The translations under genes and the position numbers were made by a program. 64,000 bases of DNA from Terriglobus saanensis SP1PR4 (lineage in GTDB: Bacteria > Acidobacteriota > Terriglobia > Terriglobales > Acidobacteriaceae), in contig NC_014963.1 in the NCBI RefSeq assembly GCF_000179915.2, positions 4,464,001 through 4,528,000 of the forward strand. Reading direction: 5' to 3'. Under the pieces are notes generated by a model, which worked only from the letters and a program-made list of their open reading frames with translations, searched no databases and had not been told where the DNA came from. The stretch's first letter is position 1, and every line of letters starts with the position of its first letter. This document shows positions 1 to 8,227 of the stretch, piece by piece.

Positions 1-457
1 CCCGGTGCGCCACGTATTTCGCATTGCGAAATGTTGGCGTAATGCGACCGTCGGCGTGGAGCGTGGTGTTCCACGAACAGTGGTCCCAGTGGAGATGCGT
101 GTTGATGACGAAGTCGATGCTCTCCGGGGCGATGCCTGCGGCGGCGAGGGATGCGGGCAGAAGCTCCTGATTGCCACAGATCTCACGGAGTTTTGGCGAG
201 AGCTTGTTCCCGAAGCCGGTTTCGATCAGCAGCGTCTTTCCCGCGATCTTCACCACGACGCAGTTGAGACCGATAGTGATTCGATTGAGCTCGTCGCTCG
301 CGACTTTTCGGCTCCAGAGTGTTTTGGGCACTACGCCAAACATCGCACCGCCGTCGAAGAGGCAGGTGCCGTCCGTGCAGACGACGATCTCTGCCTTCCC
401 GACTTGCGCATGGCCGCGGATAAGGTCGGTGGAGTTTTCAGCGACAGAAATTTGCAT
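1..457 (-). CDS. MBL-fold metallo-hydrolase, partial (N-terminal part only)
   Basis: Reading the complement from an ATG at 457 gives about 152 uninterrupted codons that run off the left edge of the window, so the C-terminus is missing. The signature HLHWDH at residues 121-126 is the HxHxDH zinc-binding motif of the metallo-beta-lactamase fold, preceded by a strand with ETGFGNK that fits the first fold half. This family contains lactonases, glyoxalase-II-like thioesterases and arylsulfatases, so the substrate cannot be named. The N-terminus lacks a signal peptide, so it is probably cytoplasmic. The ORF on the opposite strand here is a shadow. Confidence 0.85.
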   Translation of the reverse strand, partial: MQISVAENSTDLIRGHAQVGKAEIVVCTDGTCLFDGGAMFGVVPKTLWSRKVASDELNRITIGLNCVVVKIAGKTLLIETGFGNKLSPKLREICGNQELLPASLAAAGIAPESIDFVINTHLHWDHCSWNTTLHADGRITPTFRNAKYVAHR

Positions 458-511
458 CGTCAGGTGAGCCTAGTTCGCTGCGAGGTCTGACGCAAGTCGC
501 GTGCAGGAATT

Positions 512-964
512 TCAGGCGTCGCTGGCTTCGGTCCGGAGTATATCCAGACTGGTGGAAGCATCTCCCTGTTCGAGCATCGCAGCAACGGCCGAGACCGCTG
601 CCATCTGAGATAAAGGCGACGGAACGGACAAGGGCGACGAAGCCGACAGCGGCGAAGGAGAGGCTGCCTTCTGCAGGTTAAAGCAGGCACGGCAAAGCAC
701 GGGGCGGCCCTGTGTCGGTTTGAAGGGAACGGTTGTGTCGATGCCACAACCGGAGCAGCTGGTGCGGGTCTCAACGCGTCCGAGGATGGATTTTCTGACC
801 CCACCCGCTGTCTGCATGGTAACTGCCCGCTTGGCCTTGCACGCTTTACAGCGCTTAGGGTCGTTCTTGAACTCGCGGTCAGAGAAAAATAACTGCTCGC
901 CTGCGGTGAAAATAAAATCTTCGCCACAATCGGAGCAACGAAGCATTCTGTCGATGAAGTTCAT
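512..964 (-). CDS. Small zinc-ribbon protein (CxxC-x-CxxC type)
   Basis: A 150-residue protein with three CxxC or CxxC-like zinc knuckle pairs: C10/C13 with C39/C42, and C70/C73 with C91/C94. It therefore probably folds as two treble-clef or zinc-ribbon modules. The first half resembles the probable zinc-ribbon families common in Acidobacteriota and Chloroflexi (zf-trcl and CxxC-x17-CxxC type, named from memory). The second half ends in a low-complexity Ser/Pro/Leu stretch (about 102-120) and a short helical tail. Role unknown; nucleic-acid binding or a regulatory adaptor is the usual guess. It stands alone, transcribed leftward between the MBL hydrolase and rpsU. Confidence 0.8.
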   Translation of the reverse strand: MNFIDRMLRCSDCGEDFIFTAGEQLFFSDREFKNDPKRCKACKAKRAVTMQTAGGVRKSILGRVETRTSCSGCGIDTTVPFKPTQGRPVLCRACFNLQKAASPSPLSASSPLSVPSPLSQMAAVSAVAAMLEQGDASTSLDILRTEASDA

Positions 965-1139
965 GCGGCTTCTCCAACGTGCGGAAAAGGGAAAAGTGCC
1001 TCATCCTTTGGAGGATGTCGGACGGCTGCCGACAGAGGGTGATTTTCTGCGCGGGCCGCGTAGGGGAAGTTTTAAGTGCGGGGGCCCGGTGGTGCAAATT
1101 CAGTACTGCGATTCAGTATTGCCGGTAATGCTTTACGAA

Positions 1140-1169
1140 GTTGGGAGCCACCTTGCGGCAGCTCCCAAC
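1140..1169 (-). terminator. Hairpin downstream of rpsU
   Basis: A perfect 9-bp inverted repeat (GTTGGGAGC / GCTCCCAAC) around a 12-nt loop lies 17 bp past the rpsU stop. The T-run after it on the minus strand is weak, so it may be an RNA stabiliser or an inefficient intrinsic terminator. Confidence 0.55.
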
Positions 1170-1185
1170 CGGTTACATCAGGAGA

Positions 1186-1383
1186 TTAATCCTGTTCCTT
1201 GCGAATCTTCTTGCGATTCCGTTTGCGTGCGAGAGCTTCCTTCACGCGCTTCTTCTCGCCGGGCTTCAGGTAAAAGGAATGACGCTTGACTTCCTTAATG
1301 ATGTCTTCCTGTTGCACCTTGCGTTTGAAGCGGCGGAGAGCGTTCTCTAACGGTTCGCCTTCCTGGACACGTACTTCTGCCAA
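1186..1383 (-). CDS. rpsU: 30S ribosomal protein S21
   Basis: S21 is a small basic protein of the 30S subunit that helps initiate translation. The 65-residue product from a TTG at 1383 starts MAEVRVQEGEPLENALRRF, the conserved S21 N-terminus, and ends in the Arg/Lys-rich tail RKRNRKKIRKEQD. A longer frame adds nine residues upstream, but the TTG matches where the family begins and has a GGCGAGG Shine-Dalgarno-like stretch before it. Single-gene unit followed by the hairpin at 1140-1169. Confidence 0.95.
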   Translation of the reverse strand: MAEVRVQEGEPLENALRRFKRKVQQEDIIKEVKRHSFYLKPGEKKRVKEALARKRNRKKIRKEQD

Positions 1384-1666
1384 GGGAAATACACCTCGCC
1401 TTCGGGCCAATCAGCCAGTTACCAGAATACTCTGTTTGCTCATAAGCGAGCACATAAAGATGGGACAAATGCCCCATTACCGCAGGCGATAGGCGTCGAA
1501 ATTCGCAGGTATTCCGGAATTGGGACTTCTGCGTCGCCAAGGTGCCCGGATTCAGCGAGAAACGCCAAGCCAGAGAGATCTGCAGGGGTCTTCTCTGGAC
1601 AGGAAGGGAGGGTCAGGCCTTAGAATCGTGAGCCGACGGAAGAAGATAGATTTTCAGGGGGTGAAA

Positions 1667-2383
1667 ATGGCCATGCAGCGAAGAGATTTCATGAGGGCCA
1701 TGCTGGCGGCCACGGTTGTGCCCGCAGTCGCGGCGCAGATGGAGGCGCAGGCGGCAGCACCGACACCCACGAAAGAAGGCCCACCGGCTCCTGGTCCCGT
1801 GCCATGGATGCGCGGTCTGGACAGTGCCAAGGTAGACCCGGCTTCGACCATCTCACCGGAAGAGATTGGTCTTGAAAATGTCCGGTTCTTTACGCAGACG
1901 CAGATGGACACGCTTCGTCATCTGAGCAATATCCTCGTTCCACCCCTTAAAGGAAAACCCGGCGCGGTGGCCGCGGGAGCGCCCGAGTTTATGGATTTCT
2001 ATGTCGGCGAGTCCCTGCCCGACACCAAGATGCTCTACCAGGGCGGTCTCGACTGGATCGATTCAGAATCCAGACAAAAGCTAGGTAAACCCTTTGTGCA
2101 GACCAACGAGACGGAAGCGAGCGGCCTGATCAAGCCGTGGCTGCGCACATGGATGACCGACCATTATCCGCACCCGGTACATGAGCGGTTCCTGACCGTG
2201 GCTCTCCATGACCTCCGCTTCGCCACCACGAACTCACAGGCATGGGCCGACACCGCCGCGAAGAATGAAGAGAAGCCATGGATGGATCTCTACTGGTCTC
2301 CGGTGCAGCCGGATATCTCGCGCGACTACTTTCGTCCCGCTCAGCATGTCGTCACGCCCGCCAAACATACTTCGAAGCGCTAA
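1667..2383 (+). CDS. Gluconate 2-dehydrogenase subunit 3 family protein (Tat-exported)
   Basis: A 238-residue small subunit of a periplasmic membrane-bound GMC-type sugar or alcohol dehydrogenase. The N-terminus carries a twin-arginine signal (QRRDFMRAM followed by a hydrophobic run and an Ala-rich cleavage zone near residue 25), as in family members. The ATG at 1667 is chosen because an AGGGGG ribosome site precedes it and the Tat motif then sits at residues 4-9; the frame is open for 49 more codons upstream. It ends 21 bp before the GMC oxidoreductase at 2405, its expected catalytic partner. In such complexes subunit 3 is needed for assembly and export of the flavoprotein. The family is common in Acidobacteriota and Bacteroidota. 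Confidence 0.88.
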   Translation: MAMQRRDFMRAMLAATVVPAVAAQMEAQAAAPTPTKEGPPAPGPVPWMRGLDSAKVDPASTISPEEIGLENVRFFTQTQMDTLRHLSNILVPPLKGKPGAVAAGAPEFMDFYVGESLPDTKMLYQGGLDWIDSESRQKLGKPFVQTNETEASGLIKPWLRTWMTDHYPHPVHERFLTVALHDLRFATTNSQAWADTAAKNEEKPWMDLYWSPVQPDISRDYFRPAQHVVTPAKHTSKR

Positions 2384-2404
2384 GCCCGGGAGACAGGAAA
2401 ATCC

Positions 2405-3973
2405 ATGTCGAAAGAAGTAGTCGATGTTCTGATTATCGGTTCCGGTCACTCGGGCGGCATGGCCGCGAAGATGCTCACGGAACGCGGCATCAGCTGCCTG
2501 ATGCTGAACGCCGGGCCCATTGCGGATGTAACGAAGAACGCAGAAGAGAAACCTGCGCATGCCCTTCCCTATCGCGGCTTCCGCCCACCCAGCAGGCTTC
2601 CCCACGTCTTTCAATCGAACGAGTTCAACGCCAATGTCTGGGTGGACGAGAAGGAAGTCCCCTACACCTACGACCCAGACCATCCCTACAACTGGGTGCG
2701 CGTGCGTCTCTTCGGTGGACGTTCGCTCTTCTGGTCGCGGCAGTCGTTTCGCCTGAGCGACTACGAGTTGAAGGGCAAATCGCACGACGGTTTTGGCGAC
2801 GACTGGCCGATCAGCCATGCGGACCTCGATCCCTACTACTCCAAGGTTGAGCAGATCTTTCACGTATCGGGCAACAAGGACGGCATTCCGCAGATGCCGG
2901 ATGGCGACTTCTTCGCCGACAAGACGCCGTGGACGCCGGCGATGACGCGCCTCCGCACGGTCGCGGAAAAGAATAAATTTCCGTGCGTGAAGCAGCGACG
3001 CGCAGAGGGCCACGACGGCCTGGCAAGCTCCGTCAATCTCCTGCTGCCCGCAGCCTTTGCCACCGGCAAACTCAAGGTGATTCCGAACGTCATTGTGCGT
3101 GAGCTTTCGGTCGACAAGAACACCGGTCTGGTCAACGGGGCATACTTCGTCGACCGCATCTCGCGCCGAGAGATGTCCGTGAAGGCGCGCGTTGTGGTCC
3201 TGGCTGCGGGAACGCTCGAAAGTACGCGTCTGCTGATGAACTCGAAGATCGCCAACTCCAGCGGCGTGATGGGCCACTATCTCTGCGACCAGACGTACGG
3301 CGTCGGCGTTACCTGTTCCGTGCCTGAAGCCCGGAACGGCCACAGTGCGAAGATCAGCGGGGGCGGAGCGATCATGCCACGCTTCCGCAACCTCGATACG
3401 AAGGCGAGCAACTTCGTCCGCGGCTACGCCTACAACTGTTACAGCAGCACCGGCGCAATGGATGCGCGATGCTTTGCTGCCTACGGGCAGGAGCTCGAAG
3501 ACAAGCTGGCGGAGTACCACGGCAGCGGTATTACACTGAGCGCAATGTGCGAGGTGCTGGCGCGGTACGAAAACCACGTGCGGCCGAGTACCGATGTTGT
3601 GGATGCCTGGGGCATTCCGGCGCTTCACATCCAGGCGCACTATGGCGACAACGAGTTCAACATGGCCCGCGACGCCGCCAACACCGCCGAGCAGTTGGCG
3701 CACGAAGCCGGGTTTGAAGTTCTAGCAAAAAACTCCGAACCGAACCCTCCGGGGTACAGCATTCACGAACTGGGAACCTGCCGCATGGGGAACGATCCCA
3801 AGACCAGTGTTCTGAATAAGTGGAACCAGAGTCACGACATCAAGAACCTCTTTGTGGTGGACGGCGCAGCATTTGTGAGCGCGGGCTGGCAGAACCCCAC
3901 CATGACCATCCTTGCGCTGGCGATGCGTTCGTCAGAGTATCTCGCCGAGCAGATGCGGCTTCGCGCTGTCTAA
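2405..3973 (+). CDS. GMC family FAD-dependent oxidoreductase
   Basis: A 522-residue flavoprotein that probably oxidises a sugar or polyol. The Rossmann FAD motif GSGHSGG is at residues 12-18 directly at the N-terminus, with no export signal of its own. This fits co-export with the Tat-tagged small subunit encoded just upstream. The C-terminal GMC region has HELGTCRMG and GWQNPTMT, supplying the usual catalytic His/Asn pair. Genes 1667-4883 are closely spaced and form a small operon with the isomerase downstream. The substrate is not visible from sequence; glucoside-3-dehydrogenase-like activity is a common assignment for this gene set and is only an inference here. Confidence 0.92.
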   Translation: MSKEVVDVLIIGSGHSGGMAAKMLTERGISCLMLNAGPIADVTKNAEEKPAHALPYRGFRPPSRLPHVFQSNEFNANVWVDEKEVPYTYDPDHPYNWVRVRLFGGRSLFWSRQSFRLSDYELKGKSHDGFGDDWPISHADLDPYYSKVEQIFHVSGNKDGIPQMPDGDFFADKTPWTPAMTRLRTVAEKNKFPCVKQRRAEGHDGLASSVNLLLPAAFATGKLKVIPNVIVRELSVDKNTGLVNGAYFVDRISRREMSVKARVVVLAAGTLESTRLLMNSKIANSSGVMGHYLCDQTYGVGVTCSVPEARNGHSAKISGGGAIMPRFRNLDTKASNFVRGYAYNCYSSTGAMDARCFAAYGQELEDKLAEYHGSGITLSAMCEVLARYENHVRPSTDVVDAWGIPALHIQAHYGDNEFNMARDAANTAEQLAHEAGFEVLAKNSEPNPPGYSIHELGTCRMGNDPKTSVLNKWNQSHDIKNLFVVDGAAFVSAGWQNPTMTILALAMRSSEYLAEQMRLRAV

Positions 3974-3995
3974 CGTTTTTAAGGAGAGTTGTTCG

Positions 3996-4883
3996 ATGGC
4001 TACAAGAAGAGAGTTCGTCAAAGCGTCCACCGCCGCGTTGTGTGTCGCAGGGATGTCCCGGGTCGCAACTGCTGCTTCGCTCAAGCTACCCATAGGTCTG
4101 CAGCTTTACTCCGTACGCGAAATGCTGCCGAAGGATTACGCGGGCACGCTGAAGCAGATTGGAGGCCTTGGCTACAAGGACGTGGAAGCCGCTGGCTTCT
4201 ATAACCACAGCCCCGCGGAGGTAAAGCAGGCGATGTCGGATGCTGGCCTTCGTCTCGTCAGCAGCCACCATAACAACGCCGACCTTCATAAGAACTTCGA
4301 CTCCATTCTGGCCTTCCACAAGGAGTTGGGCACTGAGTACGTCATCTGCTCCTCCACCGGCCCGAAAAACCCGACACCTCCGGGCGAGAAGACCCCGGAG
4401 ATGACGATCGACGACTGGCACTGGGCCGCGGACGAGTTCAACAAGTTTGGCGAGAAGTTCAGTGCTGCCGGGATCAAGTTCGGATATCACAACCACGTGC
4501 ACGAGTTCGATAAGATTGAAGGCGGCGTTCCCTTCTACGAGATGCTGCAGCATACCAATCCGAAATATGTGAACTTCGAACTGGACTGTGGCTGGGCGAA
4601 AGTCGCCGGAGCCGACCCTGTGGAGATCCTGCGCAAGCATCCGACGCGCATCATCCTGCTGCATGTGAAGGACTTCATTAAGCCTGCGACGCCCTCCACC
4701 AACCCGCGCGACTTCAAAAATACGGAGCTTGGACGAGGCTTCATCGACTACGGACCGATCTTCAGTGAAGCCGCAAAGGCAGGACACGTGAAGCATATCT
4801 TCGTGGAGCAGGAAGGCTTCGACGTGCCTCCGTTGGAGTCGCTCAAGATCGACGCCGACTACATCCACAATCTCGAACGCTAA
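3996..4883 (+). CDS. Sugar phosphate isomerase/epimerase family protein (TIM barrel, exported)
   Basis: A 295-residue xylose-isomerase-like TIM barrel. The ATG at 3996 follows AAGGAGAG with good spacing and yields a Tat-type leader (MATRREFVKAST...) with cleavage expected near residue 28. The mature part has IGLQLYSVRE, a family hallmark at the first strand, and acidic and His residues typical of metal sites (GYHNHVHEF, FELDCGW, LLHVKDF, FVEQEGFD). Its position 22 bp after the GMC dehydrogenase suggests a periplasmic pathway in which an oxidised sugar or inositol-like compound is isomerised or eliminated. This pairing recurs in keto-sugar degradation loci. Confidence 0.9.
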   Translation: MATRREFVKASTAALCVAGMSRVATAASLKLPIGLQLYSVREMLPKDYAGTLKQIGGLGYKDVEAAGFYNHSPAEVKQAMSDAGLRLVSSHHNNADLHKNFDSILAFHKELGTEYVICSSTGPKNPTPPGEKTPEMTIDDWHWAADEFNKFGEKFSAAGIKFGYHNHVHEFDKIEGGVPFYEMLQHTNPKYVNFELDCGWAKVAGADPVEILRKHPTRIILLHVKDFIKPATPSTNPRDFKNTELGRGFIDYGPIFSEAAKAGHVKHIFVEQEGFDVPPLESLKIDADYIHNLER

Positions 4884-4908
4884 ATTAACGATCTCGTCAA
4901 TCAAACAA

Positions 4909-4941
4909 AAGGCGCGGACAGGAGAACCCTGTCCGCGCCTT
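4909..4941 (+). terminator. Strong hairpin terminator after the sugar-oxidation operon
   Basis: A perfect 14-bp stem (AAGGCGCGGACAGG with its complement) encloses a 5-nt AGAAC loop, starting 26 bp past the stop at 4883. Only two Ts follow, so termination efficiency is uncertain. Confidence 0.75.
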
Positions 4942-5061
4942 CACTGCGTCCTATGCGGGTTATGATGAGGGAATCAACGCCGCGAGATGCCGAAGTTCCT
5001 GGCCTGCGGTCATCATCAAGATAGCAACTGTTTTACTCCGGCGAAGCGCCAGGAGGGCTGT

Positions 5062-6195
5062 TTGAAACGAATCTCGCAACTTGATGGGATCCGCGGAGCC
5101 GCAGTGGGCGCTGTGATCCTCCATCACATGGCCTCGATCCTAAATATTGGGCTCGGCAGGAATGTGGTGGTCCTTGTTCTCTATCGCCTGCTGCATGTCG
5201 GCTGGTTGGGCGTCGATATCTTTTTTGTGCTGTCGGGATTTCTGATCACGGGCATCATTCTGAAAGACCGACCCAAACCTAACTTCTGGCGTAACTTCTA
5301 TCTTCGTCGCGCCTTCCGCATTCTTCCCGCCTTCACAGTTGTCTTCGTTGTCACCCTGCTCATGGCACATTATTTGGTGCCCAGCATGCAGATCTCCACC
5401 AGCTATGTGCTCGCCGCGATCTTCTTCCTGGCGAACTGGACCATCGTAAACTTCAGCGAAATGCCGATGCTCACGCATCTTTGGTCGCTCGCCGTGGAAG
5501 AGCAGTTTTACTTTCTCTGGCCTCAGGCAGCCAAGCGCATGAGCTATACCGCTTTATTCAAGCTGGCACTTGGCCTGGCCCTTGGGAGCGCCTTGCTTCG
5601 TACCGCCCTGGCGATGACGCATCTGAATCCATACATCCTCTACAAGATCACACCGACACGGATGGATGGCCTGGCCATCGGGGCCGCGTTGGCCGTGGGT
5701 ATCCAGTTGCCGGGCGTGCATGCTTTTCTGGCGCGGTGGTGGAAGAGGATCGCGCTTGCTTCGATCGCGATGCTGGTTCTATCGTTCCTCGGTCTGAAAT
5801 TCAACCTCTTCGCCTTTGATCCATGGAGCCAGGTACTCGCCATTCCGCCCACAGTGATTCTGGTCGCCATGACCATCTACGCCTCAGTGGAAGGATTGCT
5901 TCCGCGAGCAGTGGATCTCTTCCTGAAAGGCTCTGTGATCACGCACCTGGGACGACGGAGTTATGCGCTCTATCTGATCCATGAGCCAATCAACGTGGCT
6001 GTACACAACAGCCGTATGCACGGACACCTGTCCCATCTGCCCTCGGGCATCGGGGTGAACTTGCTTCTTATGATCGCAGTGGTTGCGGTCTCTCTGGTCC
6101 TCACCGAAGTCTCATGGCACCTGATTGAAAATCCCGCTCAAAAATTCCGACACAAACTAGGAACGGCGGCAACCTCTCAAGGTGCTGCCGTTTAG
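5062..6195 (+). CDS. Acyltransferase 3 family membrane protein
   Basis: A 377-residue integral membrane acyltransferase that O-acetylates or acylates sugars of surface glycans, as in OafA-type enzymes. The N-terminus (LKRISQLDGIRGAAVGAVI, then HH) matches the family start containing the catalytic His pair, followed by about ten hydrophobic segments including FFVLSGFLITG. The TTG at 5062 follows AGGAGGG. The ATG at 4987 would add 25 atypical Cys/His-containing residues, so the TTG is preferred. It converges with the glycosyltransferase on the other strand and marks the start of a polysaccharide region. Confidence 0.85.
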   Translation: MKRISQLDGIRGAAVGAVILHHMASILNIGLGRNVVVLVLYRLLHVGWLGVDIFFVLSGFLITGIILKDRPKPNFWRNFYLRRAFRILPAFTVVFVVTLLMAHYLVPSMQISTSYVLAAIFFLANWTIVNFSEMPMLTHLWSLAVEEQFYFLWPQAAKRMSYTALFKLALGLALGSALLRTALAMTHLNPYILYKITPTRMDGLAIGAALAVGIQLPGVHAFLARWWKRIALASIAMLVLSFLGLKFNLFAFDPWSQVLAIPPTVILVAMTIYASVEGLLPRAVDLFLKGSVITHLGRRSYALYLIHEPINVAVHNSRMHGHLSHLPSGIGVNLLLMIAVVAVSLVLTEVSWHLIENPAQKFRHKLGTAATSQGAAV

Positions 6196-6218
6196 TTAGA
6201 TCGAATCGTAAGTAGAGA

Positions 6219-7418
6219 TTATGCCGGGATGACGCGTGGAACCGATCGATTGTCTAAACATCCCTGGATTCCATCCCAAAATCTACGCGTCGTCTTTTCT
6301 ATAAGAAATTCACTTCTGGCCGCATGAAGACCTGCCGTTGCGAGCGAAGTGTAGTTCTTCAGGAGAAGGATGATCCCATCCACGATCGCCTGAGTCTCCA
6401 TCGTAGAAACAATCTGCGCTGCATTGTGTCGTTCGAGAAACTTGCAGGCAGCCGCATACGATGGGCCGTGATAGAGAATCGGTAAACCAGAACCTAGATA
6501 TCCAATCATTTTGGTAGAGAGGCTATAGCGTGTAAAAGCTTCCTGGTCCTGACCAAACGGCAAGGGAAGATAAGCGATATCCGCATTGCGCATATCTTCC
6601 GCAGTAGGATCGGCTGCCGCAAAGGGCAACTCACTTACAGTTACATTTTTGGAAGAAGAAAACATTCCTACAGAGCCGCAACGTGTAATCAACTCCACTT
6701 TCCACTCTGGATGCTCGGAGCCTAGCTGCTCTAAAGCTGAGAGAAGCTGCTGAAAGTTGGCGGTATAACTTTGATGAAACAGTCCCATAAAATAGATGCG
6801 GACTTTGCCTTCTACCCGCGCTCTCGGAGAGTCCGCAATCTTTTCCAAACCGTCCGTCACGGGAATGTACTCTCTTTTTCCATATCTCCGTCCGTACTCC
6901 TCTCCAATCTCTTCCGAGATAACGAAGCGGACGTTAGATCCCTGCCACATACGCGCAAGCAACTTCTCTGCTTTACCTAGCCACAATTGTCCGTGCATTG
7001 CGTAGAGAAGATCGTCATGCACTGTAAGTGCGAAGGGCAGACCCAGGTCTTGAGCCACCTCAAAGGCATCCAGGCAATCCCACGTATGCGCGATCGCATG
7101 AATGCACGAGACTTCTTCACGACGCACTAGATTTGTCAGGTTGCGTTGGAAACTTCGACTGAAAAACCGGTTCGAGGAATGGATGAGGGAGTGTAAGCGA
7201 GTTTTCTCAAGACGGCCGAGAGTGGGACGTCTTGGAAGATGAAATTCCCGAATGATTGTGGTGGCCTTGGGAGAATTCAAGGTGGTATTGATGCTGATCG
7301 CATCGAGAGGAGCATTCTTCAGAAGGGTCTTCAACACCTTCGGACCGCCACCAAATTCAGCCAGGCCAAACGGTTGTACAAACGCCACGCGTTCCAGATG
7401 CTTAGCCCCGGCTGTCAT
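6219..7418 (-). CDS. Glycosyltransferase (GT4/GT-B-like)
   Basis: A 399-residue cytoplasmic GT-B type transferase. The N-terminal domain begins RVAFVQPFGLAEFGGG, the glycine-rich first strand and loop. The C-terminal domain has YFMGLFHQSY and DIAYLPLPFG followed by FTRYSLSTKMIGYLGSGLP, the donor-binding region in place of the classical E-x7-E. Family 4 or a diverged relative is likely. It clusters with an acetyltransferase and a flippase in the same orientation, so it probably adds a sugar to an exported surface polysaccharide. Donor and acceptor unknown. Confidence 0.82.
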   Translation of the reverse strand: MTAGAKHLERVAFVQPFGLAEFGGGPKVLKTLLKNAPLDAISINTTLNSPKATTIIREFHLPRRPTLGRLEKTRLHSLIHSSNRFFSRSFQRNLTNLVRREEVSCIHAIAHTWDCLDAFEVAQDLGLPFALTVHDDLLYAMHGQLWLGKAEKLLARMWQGSNVRFVISEEIGEEYGRRYGKREYIPVTDGLEKIADSPRARVEGKVRIYFMGLFHQSYTANFQQLLSALEQLGSEHPEWKVELITRCGSVGMFSSSKNVTVSELPFAAADPTAEDMRNADIAYLPLPFGQDQEAFTRYSLSTKMIGYLGSGLPILYHGPSYAAACKFLERHNAAQIVSTMETQAIVDGIILLLKNYTSLATAGLHAARSEFLIEKTTRRFWDGIQGCLDNRSVPRVIPA

Positions 7419-7502
7419 CGCTTCGTTTCTCCCTGGAGATGATTCTAGTTGAGGGGATCGCGATGCACTAGGTCACCAAAGGCACATACAAGCGTTGCAC
7501 CT

Positions 7503-8060
7503 CTACTGGAATAAACGAGGATAGTGCGCTTGATAGCGCAGGTCCTGATTGCGTTTACCGATGGGGACAGCGGGAATACCGGCCACAACAGTGTAGGGTT
7601 GGACGTCTTTCGTAACAACGGCTCCTGCGGCAACAACGGAGCCTTCGCCGAGAGTAACGCCGGGAAGAATCATGGCACGCGTGCCAATAAAAACATAGTC
7701 ACCGATCGTAACTGGCGACTGCACGCCCGCAAAATCACTGTCTTGAATATCGTGCTGCGCCGTGAGGATGCAGACCTCGGCAGAGATGGAAACATTGTTT
7801 CCAATCGTGAGTGAACCGCGACTGTCGAGGCGGCATTGTTGATTCACCACGCTATTGGAGCCAACCGTCAGTCCCCCCGGACAGTCCAGCCATGCGCGCA
7901 TAAAGATAAGCGAGTCGGGACCGATCTTCGCCAGCATGACTTTGCGATAGAAGAAGAGACGGACGGTATGGCTGGGGATATAGGCGATCACGTTGTTCGC
8001 CATCCAGATACGGCCGTCAAGCCATACACGCCGCAGAAAACCAGAGGAACCAGTGCTCAT
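7503..8060 (-). CDS. Left-handed beta-helix (hexapeptide) O-acetyltransferase
   Basis: Acetyl-CoA-dependent O-acetyltransferase of the WcaF/LacA type, probably decorating polysaccharide. From an ATG at 8060 the product has 185 residues. The frame is open 51 codons further upstream, but that part does not look family-like. Repeats such as LTIGNNVSIS, VTIGDYVFIG and VTLGEGSVVAAGAVVTKDV are the [LIV]GxxxxI hexapeptide coils, and QHDIQD includes the catalytic His region. It sits between the glycosyltransferase and the flippase, all read leftward. Confidence 0.85.
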   Translation of the reverse strand: MSTGSSGFLRRVWLDGRIWMANNVIAYIPSHTVRLFFYRKVMLAKIGPDSLIFMRAWLDCPGGLTVGSNSVVNQQCRLDSRGSLTIGNNVSISAEVCILTAQHDIQDSDFAGVQSPVTIGDYVFIGTRAMILPGVTLGEGSVVAAGAVVTKDVQPYTVVAGIPAVPIGKRNQDLRYQAHYPRLFQ

Positions 8061-8227
8061 GCCGATGCTCTCTGAAGGATCGTATCCCAAAGATGCTGCC
8101 GCTTTTGTTCCACAGTCATCCGCTTCTCCGGGTATAGATCGAACGCATGGATACGTCGGGGTGATCAGGGCAAGTGTATCGCATTGCAAAATTGCCTCGC
8201 GTACGAGCCGCACTGAAGCGAATTGAG

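Noticed and set aside
5-490. 161-codon frame on the plus strand at the left edge
   Set aside because: The complement encodes a clear MBL-fold protein with HLHWDH; the plus-strand frame is its shadow without motifs.
2234-3703. 489-codon frame opposite the GMC oxidoreductase
   Set aside because: Antisense shadow of a high-GC gene; no recognisable domain, whereas the plus strand has complete GMC motifs.
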